Of a stretch of DNA of 61,779 bases, positions 9,030-19,469 are shown one piece after another. Under the pieces are notes generated by a model. The model ran no database searches. It was not told the DNA's origin and saw nothing but the letters and a program-made list of their open reading frames with translations. The DNA comes from an uncultured Erwinia sp. GTDB lineage: Bacteria > Pseudomonadota > Gammaproteobacteria > Enterobacterales > Enterobacteriaceae. Both the position numbers and the translations under genes were made by a program. Position 1 is the stretch's first letter, and every line of letters starts with the position of its first letter. The stretch is taken from positions 1 through 61,779 of the forward strand of contig CALYQW010000020.1 of the NCBI GenBank assembly GCA_945290265.1. Direction: 5' to 3'.

Positions 9030-9680
9030 ATGAATAAGCTGAATGTCATTCTTGCCGACGACCATCCTATTGTTCTGTTCGGCATTCGCAAATCTCTCGA
9101 ACAACTTGACTGGATTAATGTGGTTGGTGAGTTTGAAGATTCTACGGCGCTAATTAACAGCCTGTCTAAACTTGACGCCTCTGTATTAATCACCGACCTG
9201 TCCATGCCCGGCGACAAATATGGCGATGGCATTACGCTGATTAAATACATCAAGCGCCACTACCCTGCGCTGTCGATTATTGTGTTAACTATGAATAATA
9301 ATCCGGCAATTCTCAGCGCAGTCCTGGATCTGGATATTGAAGGTATCGTCCTGAAACAGGGCGCACCGGCTGACCTGCCTAAGGCGCTGGCTGCCCTGCA
9401 TAAAGGGAAGAAATATATCCCCGAAAGCGTGGCAAAATTACTGGAAAAAATCAGTGCCGGTGGTTACGGGGATAAACGCCTTTCTCCAAAAGAAAGTGAA
9501 GTGTTACGTTTGTTTGCCGAAGGTTTCCTGGTGACCGAAATCGCCAAGAAACTTAACCGCAGCATTAAAACCATCAGCAGCCAGAAGAAATCAGCGATGA
9601 TGAAACTGGGTGTGGAAAATGATATTGCCCTGCTGAACTACCTGTCATCGGTCAGCATGAGTCAGGTTGATAAAGACTAA
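9030..9680 (+). CDS. rcsB: RcsB response regulator
   Basis: 216 residues, the same length as in E. coli. The N-terminal receiver domain has acidic residues D10 and D11 and the phosphorylation site D56 (VLITDLSMP). The C-terminal LuxR-type helix-turn-helix is around LSPKESEVLRLFAEGF and IKTISSQKKSAMMKLG. It controls capsule, motility, rprA and other envelope genes, alone or with RcsA. The ATG at 9030 is almost coupled to the rcsD stop, so the two are co-transcribed. It converges on rcsC across a shared terminator. Confidence 0.98.
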   Translation: MNKLNVILADDHPIVLFGIRKSLEQLDWINVVGEFEDSTALINSLSKLDASVLITDLSMPGDKYGDGITLIKYIKRHYPALSIIVLTMNNNPAILSAVLDLDIEGIVLKQGAPADLPKALAALHKGKKYIPESVAKLLEKISAGGYGDKRLSPKESEVLRLFAEGFLVTEIAKKLNRSIKTISSQKKSAMMKLGVENDIALLNYLSSVSMSQVDKD

Positions 9681-9690
9681 TCGGCCTGAT

Positions 9691-9716
9691 ACGGCGGGAA
9701 GATGCTTTCCCGCCGT
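9691..9716. terminator. Hairpin between convergent rcsB and rcsC
   Basis: ACGGCGGGAA at 9691-9700 pairs with TTCCCGCCGT at 9707-9716 around a six-base loop. It lies between the two convergent stops, so it can serve both strands. Confidence 0.85.
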
Positions 9717-9732
9717 CTGCCTGTCTTTTCTC

Positions 9733-12600
9733 CTACGCTCTGGCTTTCCGCACCCGCTCAGCATACAGCGCCAGCGTTTGTTGCAGGGTATCCATGGTCA
9801 CCGGTTTTGATAGACAATTATCCATTCCGGCTTCCATACAGCGCTGCTTCTCTTCGGCCAGCGCATTGGCCGTTACCCCCACCACCGGAAAAGTTTGTCC
9901 CAACTGGCGTAAACGCTGAGTAAGCAGGTAACCATCCATATTGGGCATATTGACATCCGTTAGCACAATATCGATATCCGTCTGACCGATGACATTCAGT
10001 GCATCCACCCCATCCTGCGCAGTTTTAACCCGGTAGCCCAGCGATCCCAGCTGATTCGACAGCAGCATACGGTTGATCGGATGATCGTCAACGACCATGA
10101 TCAGAATATCGTCGTTGCTGGCGGCGTATTCCAGCCCAGGCAGGCCGGTCGGTAAGCCCGTCGGAGGCTCTACTTCAATGCGGTAAATACGGCCAATCAG
10201 CACCGGCAATTCATGTAGCATGGTGGTGGCGCAGCGCCACATGCCGGCCCGGACTTCCTGCGGGCCATCATTATGGCTGCCATCAAAACAGATTAACGCC
10301 CGCAGCGGTTGCGGCGGTCGGAAATCATAGTCGGTGATAATTACATCATCCGGACCGCACTGGCCAGCAAAACGCCGCAGGGTAAAGCCCTTTTCCCCCA
10401 GCGAACGGCTGAGAAAATCAGCCAACATATCATTGCGTATTTCCATCCACAGTGGTTTATTCTGCAGTTCACTGTCTGCGCAGAAGGGTAGCGGCTTACT
10501 GTTATATAGCGGAATACGTACCGTGAACTGACTGCCCATCCCCACGCCGGAACTGACCTCAATATCGCCATCCATCATATTGATCAGCTTTTCACAGATG
10601 GCCAGTCCCAGACCGGTACCCTGGAAGCTCTGACGCTCGCCATTTTCAATCTGAACGAAGGGATCAAACAAACGTGGCAGCTCTCTTGCCGGTATGCCAA
10701 CCCCGGTATCACGAACCTGAAAAGCCAGGTAGCCATCGCGGGTATAGACATGCAGCACTATGCCACCGGTATGGGTGAACTTGATCGCATTATTCAGCAG
10801 GTTGGATATCACCTGCTGCAGACGGATCGGGTCGCCATTCAGCGTGGCAGGCACCGGGTTCTCTACCAGACACCACAAAAACAGGCGTTTTTTCACCGCT
10901 GTTGCCAGATAGTTGGCGGTAATATGAGCAATGATTTCACGCGGAGCGAATTCCCGCAGCTCGATTTTCAGCTGCTCGGATTCAATTTTTGAAAAGTCGA
11001 GAATATCACTGATAATCTTCAGTAACAGCGTCGATGAGTTATTCATCGCCGTCACCAGTGATTCAATACCTTCAGGCAGTGCGCGGGTTTGCAAAAGATC
11101 GAGGTTACCGATAATGCCATACAGCGGAGTGCGCAGTTCGTGGCTGACGGTCGCAAGAAACATCGATTTCGACTGGCTGGCCTGCTCCGCCGCCTGGGCA
11201 ATCTCATGCAGTGACTGTTCCATTTTCACACGCGCGCTAACATCAACCAGTACGCAAATAGCCACATCTTCGTTGCGGTAACGTGAATGTACAAAACTGA
11301 TTTGCAGGGTGGTATTACTGCCGGTCAGCACTTCCACCAGGCTGGTCTGCTCCTGACAGATAATGTCTGTCAGGCGCTGGCGATCTTCCTGAGTCAGCAT
11401 AATCAGGTAATTATGCGCCAGTTCGTTACTGAGAATATTCGCGCCATCGTTGATACGCAGAATACAGATCCCCACCGGGGCAGAGGCGATAATTTTACGG
11501 TTAAACTGCTCATGCTCTTCCAAACGCCAGGCATTATCTTCCGCCGGGAAAAACATGCGCCGCTCCAGCAACCAGCTGAGGGTAAACAGCACAATGGCAC
11601 TGATAAGGTTCAGCAGCAGCGCATTGAACATCATCATTTTCAGCTGGTCGAGAATGGCATCCGTCGGGATGGAATAGATCACGCTAAGGGGAGAAGGCGG
11701 CAATACCTTCTTCATAATCAGCTTTTTATAGCCCTTAACATAGCCAAACCAGAAGTCATCATCCGGTATATTTGCCGTGGAGAAGTCGGCGTTATTGGGC
11801 TGGGAAGAGAGCACCCGATGTTTATGCTGGTCGACCAGTGTGACGGTGACCGGCAGCGTCCCCGGCACCAGAAAATCCTCGATACGAATATTTTGTTCGG
11901 TGCCCAGCAGCGCGGTATCTTTATTCGCCACATATAACGGGGTGATCATATAGTAATGGCCAACGCCGGTGCGTTGGGAAGGCGTTATCCAGAACAGATT
12001 ATTCTTGCGCTGTTCTTCATTGCCATTACGGTAAATCAGAATGCGATCCTGTAACGATTTCAGCACTTTTTCGCGGTTAACCGTGACGTTACCCACGCCG
12101 AAATCCGCCAGACACTGACTTTCCCCGCCGAAGAAGAACACCCGGTTCAGATCATAGGCCGAAGCAAAGTTATCCTTCCAGTAATGAAGAAAATAGCTCA
12201 GTGATTCCAGCGGGGTACGCCAGGTGGTACTCATCCGTCCGCAGTCTGAATCGCTGTACAGCGGCTCAAACTCAGGCAGGGAATTCCTGCCGGGAAATAC
12301 GCCGTTGATAACATCCAACCCGCTGGCAGAAGCATTCAGGCGGTTTTCGACGATAAATTTCAGCTCACGGGTTACATCTGCCGTATGGCGGATATACCAC
12401 TGCGCCTGATCATAACTGGCGTTAAACTCCTTACGCACCAGCATTTCATTCTCGTGAATGGTATTAATAATATGGAAGGTGGTCAGCAACGCCCCAAGGA
12501 GCCATATCAAGACCGCAAGGGTGCGTACAAGGTAACGGGATACCCTGAGGGTTGTTCTGAAGGAGACCAGATATTTCAAGGGCAAGTTGCGCCAAAGCAC
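9733..12600 (-). CDS. rcsC: RcsC hybrid sensor histidine kinase
   Basis: 955 residues as drawn. Two membrane helices (about 22-45 and 320-345) flank a periplasmic domain. A PAS-like linker follows, then the His-kinase A domain with FLATVSHELRTPLYG (phospho-His near residue 485). Next are the ATPase domain with N box, DTGVGIP and GTGLGLAI, the RcsC-specific ABL domain, and a receiver with DIVLTDVNMPNMDG. It autophosphorylates and passes phosphate via its own Asp to RcsD. The start is uncertain. The codon at 12600 is GTG, and a TTG at 12579 aligns with the E. coli start (MKYLASF). Neither has a good ribosome site. Confidence 0.95.
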   Translation of the reverse strand: MLWRNLPLKYLVSFRTTLRVSRYLVRTLAVLIWLLGALLTTFHIINTIHENEMLVRKEFNASYDQAQWYIRHTADVTRELKFIVENRLNASASGLDVINGVFPGRNSLPEFEPLYSDSDCGRMSTTWRTPLESLSYFLHYWKDNFASAYDLNRVFFFGGESQCLADFGVGNVTVNREKVLKSLQDRILIYRNGNEEQRKNNLFWITPSQRTGVGHYYMITPLYVANKDTALLGTEQNIRIEDFLVPGTLPVTVTLVDQHKHRVLSSQPNNADFSTANIPDDDFWFGYVKGYKKLIMKKVLPPSPLSVIYSIPTDAILDQLKMMMFNALLLNLISAIVLFTLSWLLERRMFFPAEDNAWRLEEHEQFNRKIIASAPVGICILRINDGANILSNELAHNYLIMLTQEDRQRLTDIICQEQTSLVEVLTGSNTTLQISFVHSRYRNEDVAICVLVDVSARVKMEQSLHEIAQAAEQASQSKSMFLATVSHELRTPLYGIIGNLDLLQTRALPEGIESLVTAMNNSSTLLLKIISDILDFSKIESEQLKIELREFAPREIIAHITANYLATAVKKRLFLWCLVENPVPATLNGDPIRLQQVISNLLNNAIKFTHTGGIVLHVYTRDGYLAFQVRDTGVGIPARELPRLFDPFVQIENGERQSFQGTGLGLAICEKLINMMDGDIEVSSGVGMGSQFTVRIPLYNSKPLPFCADSELQNKPLWMEIRNDMLADFLSRSLGEKGFTLRRFAGQCGPDDVIITDYDFRPPQPLRALICFDGSHNDGPQEVRAGMWRCATTMLHELPVLIGRIYRIEVEPPTGLPTGLPGLEYAASNDDILIMVVDDHPINRMLLSNQLGSLGYRVKTAQDGVDALNVIGQTDIDIVLTDVNMPNMDGYLLTQRLRQLGQTFPVVGVTANALAEEKQRCMEAGMDNCLSKPVTMDTLQQTLALYAERVRKARA

Positions 12601-12793
12601 CGTAAAGAGAATAAGTGGTGCTACAGTAGCGTCAGTACGGTAAAAAAGCCAGTTAAGCCCCCTGATTGCAGCATAAATTCGGCTGGTTCTGAGAATTTTA
12701 TCTGATTTTCAGGCTATTCTTGTTCCCCTCCCCTGGCCTTTGCCGTTGACATGGCTTTTTAAAAGGCCAACTAAAAATCCACAAAATACTTAA

Positions 12794-12825
12794 TAAAAAA
12801 AGCCCGCATATTATGCGGGCTTTTA
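12794..12825. terminator. Bidirectional intrinsic terminator beyond gyrA
   Basis: AGCCCGCATA and TATGCGGGCT form a perfect stem, flanked by an A-run on the left and TTTT on the right. On the minus strand it ends the gyrA transcript. Confidence 0.9.
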
Positions 12826-12870
12826 TCAGCTGTCGGAGCCGGTTCGGCTCAACCGGCCTCTTCCTTAGGG

Positions 12871-15507
12871 TTAATCATCATCACCTTCAGGTGCCTCATC
12901 ATCGCTATCCGCTTCCGGAGCAATATCATCCTCCCCTTCCGCGACGCTACCATCAATGGTATCCAGCTCTTCTTCTTCCACCGGCTCCGCAACGCGCTGC
13001 AGACCCACCACGTTTTCATCCTCCGCAGTCCGGATCAGAATCACCCCCTGGGTATTACGTCCAACCACGCTGACTTCAGAGACGCGGGTACGCACCAGCG
13101 TGCCAGCATCGGTGATCATCATAATCTGATCGCTGTCATCTACCTGCACCGCACCAATCACCGGTCCGTTGCGCTCGGTCACTTTGATCGAGATAACGCC
13201 CTGAGTGGCACGAGATTTAGTTGGATATTCGCTGTTAGCGGTACGTTTACCGTAGCCGTTTTGGGTCACGGTCAGGATAGCGCCATCATCACGTGGCACA
13301 ATCAGCGACACCACGCGATCCCCTTCTGCCAGCTTAATGCCGCGTACACCGGACGCGGTACGCCCCATTGCGCGCACAGCCTGTTCAGCAAAGCGCACCA
13401 CTTTACCAGCAGCAGAGAACAGCATAGCTTCATCGTTACCGTTAGTCAGCGCCACGCCAATCAGTTCATCGTCATCACGCAGATTCACCGCGATAATACC
13501 CGCGCTGCGTGGACGGCTGAACTCCGTCAGCGCGGTTTTTTTCACCGTACCGCTGGCAGTAGCCATAAAGATGTTCCAGCCTTCTGCGTATTCGCGCACT
13601 GGCAGGATAGCGGTAATACGCTCATTGGCTTCCAGTGGCAGCAGATTGACGATTGGACGACCACGCGCACCGCGGCTGGCTTCCGGCAACTGGTAAACTT
13701 TCATCCAGTAGAGGCGACCACGGCTGGAGAAACACAGGATAGTATCGTGGGTGTTAGCCACCAGCAGACGATCAATAAAGTCTTCTTCTTTGATGCGTGC
13801 CGCCGATTTACCTTTACCACCGCGACGCTGTGCCTCGTAATCGGACAGTGGCTGATACTTAACGTAACCCTGGTGCGACAGGGTCACTACCACGTCTTCC
13901 TGGTTAATCAGGTCTTCAATATTAATATCTGAACTGTTAGCGGTAATTTCGGTGCGGCGATTATCACCGAACTGATCGCGGATCAGTTCCAGCTCTTCGC
14001 GGATCACTTCCATCAGGCGCTCGGCGCTGTCCAGAATGCGCAGCAGTTCGGCAATCTGCAGTAGCAGTTCTTTATACTCGTCCAGCAGCTTCTCGTGTTC
14101 CAGACCGGTCAGCTTCTGCAGACGCAGGTCAAGAATAGCCTGAGCCTGCTGCTCAGTCAGATAATACTGGCCATCACGGATACCAAACTGATCTTCCAGC
14201 CACTCCGGACGGGCGGCATTATCGCCTGCGCGTTCCAGCATGGCAGCGACGTTACCTAACTTCCAGCTGCGCGATACCAGGCCAGCTTTCGCTTCGGCCG
14301 GGGTCGGTGCTGCGCGGATCAGTTCGATAATTGGATCGATATTCGCCAGCGCTACCGCCAGCGCTTCCAGTATATGCGCGCGATCGCGGGCTTTACGCAG
14401 TTCAAAAATGGTACGGCGCGTTACCACTTCACGACGGTGACGCACAAAGGCTTCAAGAATATCCTTGAGGGGCATAATTTTTGGCTGCCCCTGGTGCAAT
14501 GCCACCATATTAATACCGAATGACGTTTGCAGCTGGGTCAGCGAGTAGAGGTTATTCAGCACTACTTCGCCAACCGCATCGCGCTTCACTTCAATCACGA
14601 TACGCATGCCGTCTTTATCGGATTCATCGCGCAGCGCGCTGATACCTTCCAGACGCTTTTCTTTAACCAGTTCGGCAATTTTTTCAATCAGGCGCGCTTT
14701 ATTCACCTGATACGGAATTTCATGCACGATAATGGTTTCGCGACCGGTTTTTGCGTCGGCTTCCACCTCGGCACGGGCACGGATAGATATTTTGCCGCGT
14801 CCGGTACGGTAAGCTTCTTCAATCCCGCGACGACCATTAATGATGGCGGCGGTTGGGAAGTCCGGTCCGGGAATATGGGTCATCAGCCCTTCAACGCTGA
14901 TGTTTTCATCGTCGATATAGGCCAGGCAGCCGTTAATCACTTCCGTAAGATTGTGCGGCGGGATATTGGTCGCCATACCAACGGCAATCCCTGACGAGCC
15001 GTTGATCAGCAGGTTAGGAACGCGGGTCGGCATGACCTCAGGGATCTGCTCGGTGCCGTCATAGTTAGGCACAAAGTCGACGGTTTCTTTTTCCAGATCC
15101 GCCAGCAGCTCATGAGCGATTTTCGACATGCGCACTTCGGTATAACGCATGGCCGCCGCCGAGTCGCCGTCGATAGAACCGAAGTTCCCCTGCCCGTCCA
15201 CCAGCATATAACGCAGAGAAAACGGCTGCGCCATACGTACAATGGTGTCATACACGGCGGTATCGCCATGAGGGTGATATTTACCGATAACGTCACCGAC
15301 CACACGGGCGGATTTTTTGTACGCTTTATTCCAGTCGTTACCCAGCACATTCATGGCGTAAAGCACGCGGCGGTGAACCGGCTTCAGACCATCGCGAACA
15401 TCGGGTAAGGCACGGCCAACGATGACCGACATGGCGTAATCAAGATAAGAGTTCTTTAATTCTTCCTCGATATTAACCGGTGTGATTTCTCTGGCAAGAT
15501 CGCTCAT
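12871..15507 (-). CDS. gyrA: DNA gyrase subunit A
   Basis: 878 residues. It is the DNA breakage/reunion subunit of the A2B2 gyrase that introduces negative supercoils. The active-site Tyr is in AAMRYTE, in the 5Y-CAP domain. The quinolone-determining segment reads [10 protein letters not shown], so residue 83 is Thr and 87 is Asp. The C-terminal pinwheel carries the GyrA box QRRGGKG. The protein finishes with a strongly acidic tail ([12 protein letters not shown]). Thr83 is the normal residue in several enterobacterial genera and should not be read as a resistance change without comparison. The gene is divergent from ubiG, as in E. coli. Confidence 0.98.
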   Translation of the reverse strand: MSDLAREITPVNIEEELKNSYLDYAMSVIVGRALPDVRDGLKPVHRRVLYAMNVLGNDWNKAYKKSARVVGDVIGKYHPHGDTAVYDTIVRMAQPFSLRYMLVDGQGNFGSIDGDSAAAMRYTEVRMSKIAHELLADLEKETVDFVPNYDGTEQIPEVMPTRVPNLLINGSSGIAVGMATNIPPHNLTEVINGCLAYIDDENISVEGLMTHIPGPDFPTAAIINGRRGIEEAYRTGRGKISIRARAEVEADAKTGRETIIVHEIPYQVNKARLIEKIAELVKEKRLEGISALRDESDKDGMRIVIEVKRDAVGEVVLNNLYSLTQLQTSFGINMVALHQGQPKIMPLKDILEAFVRHRREVVTRRTIFELRKARDRAHILEALAVALANIDPIIELIRAAPTPAEAKAGLVSRSWKLGNVAAMLERAGDNAARPEWLEDQFGIRDGQYYLTEQQAQAILDLRLQKLTGLEHEKLLDEYKELLLQIAELLRILDSAERLMEVIREELELIRDQFGDNRRTEITANSSDINIEDLINQEDVVVTLSHQGYVKYQPLSDYEAQRRGGKGKSAARIKEEDFIDRLLVANTHDTILCFSSRGRLYWMKVYQLPEASRGARGRPIVNLLPLEANERITAILPVREYAEGWNIFMATASGTVKKTALTEFSRPRSAGIIAVNLRDDDELIGVALTNGNDEAMLFSAAGKVVRFAEQAVRAMGRTASGVRGIKLAEGDRVVSLIVPRDDGAILTVTQNGYGKRTANSEYPTKSRATQGVISIKVTERNGPVIGAVQVDDSDQIMMITDAGTLVRTRVSEVSVVGRNTQGVILIRTAEDENVVGLQRVAEPVEEEELDTIDGSVAEGEDDIAPEADSDDEAPEGDDD

Positions 15508-15694
15508 GGAGCCGCTATCCCTCTAGGTGATTCCAGGATTCAAAGAGGTGAAAGTATATCACACTGCACCCAGGGGGTGAATGGAAAGCGTCAATCTGGC
15601 CGCTTTATTGCATCAGGCGCTTTTCCGCGCCGCTGTCACCCCACTGTGTGCGTAAGCATGTATACTCAATAAAATTTTTACGGAGCCCGTTGCC

Positions 15695-16426
15695 ATGAGT
15701 GAAGAAAAAGATCCATCTGCGCAAAATGTTGATCGTGAAGAGATCGCTAAATTTGAAGCGCTGGCCTCGCGCTGGTGGGATCTGGAAGGCGAATTCAAGC
15801 CCCTGCATCGCATTAACCCCCTGCGCCTTGGCTATATCGCCGAACATGCCGGCGGTCTGTTTGGCAAAAAGGTGTTGGATGTTGGCTGCGGCGGCGGCAT
15901 CCTGGCGGAAAGTATAGCGCGTGAAGGTGCAGAGGTAACCGGGCTGGATATGGGGGCAGAACCGCTGCAGGTGGCGCGGTTACACGCGCTGGAAAACGGC
16001 GTCACCATGAGTTATGTCCAGCAGACGGTAGAAGAACATGCTGAGCAGTTTGCCGGTCAGTACGATGTGGTGACCTGTATGGAGATGCTGGAGCATGTTC
16101 CTGACCCGCGTTCGGTGGTGCATGCCTGCGCCCGGCTGGTGAAGCCAGGAGGTGAAGTTTTCTTCTCCACCATTAACCGTAACAGTAAGGCCTGGCTGAT
16201 GGCGATTGTCGGTGCCGAGTATGTGTTACGAATGGTGCCACGCGGCACCCATGATATTAAGAAGTTTATTCGTCCGGGGGAATTGCTGCGCTGGGTGGAT
16301 GAGACGCCGCTGCGTGAGCGGAATATGATCGGCTTACATTATTATCCGCTGATCAATCAGTTTAAGCTGGGCCCGGGTGTCGATGTGAATTATATGGTGC
16401 ATACGCATTATCCGCTTGAGGGATAA
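15695..16426 (+). CDS. ubiG: UbiG, ubiquinone O-methyltransferase
   Basis: 243 residues. It performs both O-methylation steps of ubiquinone synthesis with S-adenosylmethionine. Motif I is [13 protein letters not shown], followed by an acidic residue at GLDMG, and motif II/III are around [13 protein letters not shown] and [16 protein letters not shown] short hydrophobic/amphipathic segment [12 protein letters not shown] matches the membrane-binding loop of the family. The ATG follows CGGAG at a suitable distance. The gene is divergent from gyrA, with both promoters in the 187-base gap. Confidence 0.97.
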   Translation: MSEEKDPSAQNVDREEIAKFEALASRWWDLEGEFKPLHRINPLRLGYIAEHAGGLFGKKVLDVGCGGGILAESIAREGAEVTGLDMGAEPLQVARLHALENGVTMSYVQQTVEEHAEQFAGQYDVVTCMEMLEHVPDPRSVVHACARLVKPGGEVFFSTINRNSKAWLMAIVGAEYVLRMVPRGTHDIKKFIRPGELLRWVDETPLRERNMIGLHYYPLINQFKLGPGVDVNYMVHTHYPLEG

Positions 16427-16460
16427 GCTGCTGCTTTGATGCTGTTTTTGGTTAAGGGCA

Positions 16461-16743
16461 AAAGCAGGTCAACGAAATTTCTCAATCCCACTTCGTGGGC
16501 TGGTGACAAGGGGCTATCAGGCGTAATCGCCCCTTGAGCCCATGCTTGCGGCGTCACTTCGCCCACTCCTCGGGTCTCCCCGCAAACGCCATATTCCCTA
16601 CGGACCGGCGTGCTTCGCCATCCAGGCGAAGCACGCCTTTCGCCGACTTTCCTGTCGGCTCTTCCTGGACGTTGTCGTTAACCCGGCACCGTTCCTGATG
16701 CCGCCCAAAGGTCAAAAACCAGTTCAAAAGAGAGGTCAAAGCC
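16461..16743 (-). repeat. Multi-hairpin dispersed repeat, copy A
   Basis: Read on the minus strand this shares the ordered blocks GGCATCAGGAACGG, GGCGTGCTTCGCC, GAAGTGACGCCGCAAGCA, CAAGGGGC and GTTGACCTG with copies B (26643) and C (56125). It contains five or so hairpins. The best are a 12-base-pair stem at about 16608-16636 (loop five bases) and CAAGGGGC/GCCCCTTG at 16507-16536. Ends lie in the TTGACC-like motifs. It sits between ubiG and the nrdA promoter. The family name is unknown to me; boundaries are approximate. Confidence 0.85.
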
Positions 16744-16969
16744 ATGACATAGCCAAATTAAAGGCGATCAGGATGTTGTCATTATGTTATGTTCCCGCCG
16801 TAAGTGAACAGGAAAACAACTACTGCTATTATTTCTAAAAAAAATCTTTTGTCATTGACATTCTCCAGGGCCTTGAGAAACGTAGCTTTAGTCAAAACTC
16901 CATTCCGCTGACAGTAAATTCCTGGCAAAATCAAGCCTTGTTAACCACGCAGAAGTTACTAAAATATTC

Positions 16970-17010
16970 ACCATATAGTAATTAAATACTCTCCAACCCC
17001 CTATATATAG
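16970..17010 (+). promoter_or_regulatory. Paired NrdR-box-like sites before nrdA
   Basis: CTATATATAG at 17001-17010 is a good NrdR core. A weaker CCATATAG core lies at 16971-16978. Their centres are 31 bases apart, about three helical turns, which is the usual arrangement for NrdR pairs. NrdR represses ribonucleotide reductase genes when dATP/ATP signals sufficiency. Motif and spacing are seen; binding is inferred. Confidence 0.6.
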
Positions 17011-17013
17011 TGC

Positions 17014-17022
17014 TTATCCACA
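17014..17022 (+). promoter_or_regulatory. DnaA box in the nrdA promoter
   Basis: TTATCCACA is a perfect match to the DnaA consensus TTATNCACA, 79 bases before the nrdA start. DnaA control of nrdAB is established in E. coli. Confidence 0.65.
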
Positions 17023-17044
17023 CTTTACTCACAGTGAGACAGGT

Positions 17045-17053
17045 TGTGCATAA
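17045..17053 (-). promoter_or_regulatory. Second DnaA box, opposite orientation
   Basis: TGTGCATAA is the complement of TTATGCACA, another perfect consensus match. It lies 22 bases beyond the first box and 40 bases before the nrdA ATG. Confidence 0.6.
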
Positions 17054-17092
17054 CCGTGGGGATTATTTGTTTAAGGACAGGTATAACGCGAC

Positions 17093-19378
17093 ATGAATCA
17101 GAGTCTGCTGGTAACCAAACGTGATGGCCGCACCGAGCGAATCGACCTCGATAAAATCCACCGGGTGCTCGACTGGGCCGCTGAAGGGCTGCAAAACGTC
17201 TCGGTGTCTCAGGTTGAGCTGCGTTCCCATATCCAATTCTATGAAGGTATTCGTACTGCTGACATTCACGAGACCATCATTAAATCGGCCGCCGATTTGA
17301 TCTCCCGTGATGCACCTGACTACCAGTACCTGGCCGCCCGTCTGGCTATTTTCCACCTGCGTAAAAAAGCATACGGTCAGTTTGAACCGCCAAAACTGTT
17401 TGACCACGTTACTCGTATGGTTGAACTGGGCAAGTATGACCGTCATCTGCTAAGCGATTACAGCGCAGAGGAATTCGAGCAGATGGACGGCTTTATCGAC
17501 CACTGGCGCGATATGAACTTCTCCTATGCGGCGGTGAAACAGTTGGAAGGCAAATATCTGGTGCAAAACCGCGTCAGCGGCGAGATCTATGAAAGTGCGC
17601 AGTTCCTGTATATCCTGGTCGCTGCCTGCCTGTTCTCCGGCTATCCACGTGAAACCCGACTGGATTATGTCCGTCGTTTCTACGATGCCATCTCCACCTT
17701 TAAAATTTCGCTGCCAACGCCAATTATGTCCGGCGTACGTACCCCAACCCGCCAGTTCAGCTCCTGCGTACTGATTGAATGTGGTGACAGCCTGGATTCG
17801 ATTAACGCCACCTCCAGCGCGATTGTGAAGTATGTTTCTCAGCGCGCCGGTATCGGTATCAACGCCGGCCGCATCCGCGCGCTGGGCAGCCCAATCCGTG
17901 GCGGCGAAGCCTTCCATACCGGCTGTATCCCGTTCTACAAGCATTTCCAGACTGCTGTGAAATCCTGCTCCCAGGGTGGCGTGCGCGGCGGTGCGGCAAC
18001 ACTGTTCTATCCGATGTGGCACCTGGAAGTGGAAAGCCTGCTGGTGCTGAAAAATAACCGTGGGGTGGAAGGCAACCGCGTGCGTCATATGGACTACGGC
18101 GTGCAGATCAACAAGCTGATGTATCAACGCCTGCTGAAAGGTGAAGATATCAGCCTGTTCAGCCCGTCTGATGTGCCTGGCCTGTACGATGCCTTTTTTG
18201 CCGACCAGGCAGAATTTGAACGTCTGTACACCCGCTACGAGCAGGATGACAGCATCCGTAAACAGCGTATTAAAGCTGTCGATCTGTTCTCGCTGATGAT
18301 GCAGGAACGTGCCTCCACCGGCCGCATCTATATTCAGAACGTCGATCACTGTAATACCCACAGCCCGTTTGATCCGGCCATTGCCCCGGTACGTCAGTCT
18401 AACCTGTGCCTGGAAATCGCCCTGCCGACCAAACCGCTACTAGACGTTAACGACGAAAACGGTGAAATTGCTCTTTGTACGCTGTCGGCGTTTAACCTCG
18501 GTGCCATTGACAGCCTGGACGATCTGCAGGAACTGGCTACCCTGGCGGTACGGGCGCTGGATGCGCTGCTGGATTACCAGGATTATCCGATCCCGGCCGC
18601 TCAGCGTGGGGCAATGGGTCGCCGTACCCTGGGCATTGGCGTGATTAACTTCGCCTACTACCTGGCTAAACACGGCATGCGTTACTCCGACGGCAGCGCC
18701 AACAATCTGACCCACAAAACCTTTGAAGCCATTCAGTACTGGCTGCTGCGCGCCTCTAATGAACTGGCTATCGAGCAGGGAGCATGCCCGTGGTTTAACG
18801 AAACCACCTATGCCCGGGGTGTGCTGCCAATTGATACTTACAAGAAAGATTTGGATGCTGTCAGCAATGAACCGCTGCATCTGGACTGGGAGAGCCTGCG
18901 TCAGTCGATTAAAACTCACGGTCTGCGTAACTCTACGCTGTCCGCCCTGATGCCGTCAGAAACCTCGTCGCAGATTTCTAACGCTACCAACGGCATCGAG
19001 CCACCGCGGGGTCATATCAGTATCAAAGCGTCGAAAGACGGTATCCTGCGTCAGGTAGTACCGGAATATGAGCAGCTGAAAGACCAGTATGAGCTGCTGT
19101 GGGATATGCCGTCCAATGATGGCTATCTGCAGCTGGTGGGCCTGATGCAGAAATTTATCGATCAGGCGATCTCAGCCAATACCAATTACGATCCGACGCG
19201 CTTCCCGAACGGTAAAGTGCCGATGAAGCAGCTACTGAAAGATTTACTGACCGCCTATAAGTTCGGCGTAAAAACCCTCTACTATCAGAACACCCGTGAC
19301 GGTGCGGAAGATTCTCAGGAGGATCTGGCACCTGAAATTCAGGATGATGGCTGTGAAGGCGGTGCCTGCAAAATTTAA
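17093..19378 (+). CDS. nrdA: Class Ia ribonucleoside-diphosphate reductase, alpha subunit
   Basis: 761 residues, as in E. coli. It reduces ribonucleoside diphosphates to deoxy forms under aerobic conditions, as alpha2beta2 with NrdB. An ATP-cone regulatory domain occupies about the first 95 residues. Active-site residues are visible: Cys in SSCVLIE, Cys and Glu in NLCLEIALP, Cys in ALCTLSAFNLG, and the C-terminal redox pair C754 and C759 (GCEGGACKI) that is re-reduced by thioredoxin or glutaredoxin. The first gene of nrdA-nrdB-yfaE. NrdR and DnaA boxes precede it. Confidence 0.98.
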   Translation: MNQSLLVTKRDGRTERIDLDKIHRVLDWAAEGLQNVSVSQVELRSHIQFYEGIRTADIHETIIKSAADLISRDAPDYQYLAARLAIFHLRKKAYGQFEPPKLFDHVTRMVELGKYDRHLLSDYSAEEFEQMDGFIDHWRDMNFSYAAVKQLEGKYLVQNRVSGEIYESAQFLYILVAACLFSGYPRETRLDYVRRFYDAISTFKISLPTPIMSGVRTPTRQFSSCVLIECGDSLDSINATSSAIVKYVSQRAGIGINAGRIRALGSPIRGGEAFHTGCIPFYKHFQTAVKSCSQGGVRGGAATLFYPMWHLEVESLLVLKNNRGVEGNRVRHMDYGVQINKLMYQRLLKGEDISLFSPSDVPGLYDAFFADQAEFERLYTRYEQDDSIRKQRIKAVDLFSLMMQERASTGRIYIQNVDHCNTHSPFDPAIAPVRQSNLCLEIALPTKPLLDVNDENGEIALCTLSAFNLGAIDSLDDLQELATLAVRALDALLDYQDYPIPAAQRGAMGRRTLGIGVINFAYYLAKHGMRYSDGSANNLTHKTFEAIQYWLLRASNELAIEQGACPWFNETTYARGVLPIDTYKKDLDAVSNEPLHLDWESLRQSIKTHGLRNSTLSALMPSETSSQISNATNGIEPPRGHISIKASKDGILRQVVPEYEQLKDQYELLWDMPSNDGYLQLVGLMQKFIDQAISANTNYDPTRFPNGKVPMKQLLKDLLTAYKFGVKTLYYQNTRDGAEDSQEDLAPEIQDDGCEGGACKI

Positions 19379-19394
19379 TCGATAACTGTCACAG

Positions 19395-19414
19395 CGGCCG
19401 GGTTTCTCCGGCCG
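19395..19414. other. Intercistronic hairpin between nrdA and nrdB
   Basis: CGGCCGG and CCGGCCG pair around a six-base loop, 17 bases after the nrdA stop. There is no T-run, so an mRNA-stabilising or processing role is more likely than termination. Confidence 0.6.
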
Positions 19415-19469
19415 TTAACCTGTTTGCAGTGGCCAGACTCCTCTGGCCCTGAAGTTCGCGGAATTGCTC

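Noticed and set aside
15257-15262. Thr83 in GyrA as a quinolone-resistance mutation
   Set aside because: Thr at position 83 is normal in several enterobacterial genera, and Asp87 is unchanged. Without a wild-type relative for comparison no resistance claim can be made.
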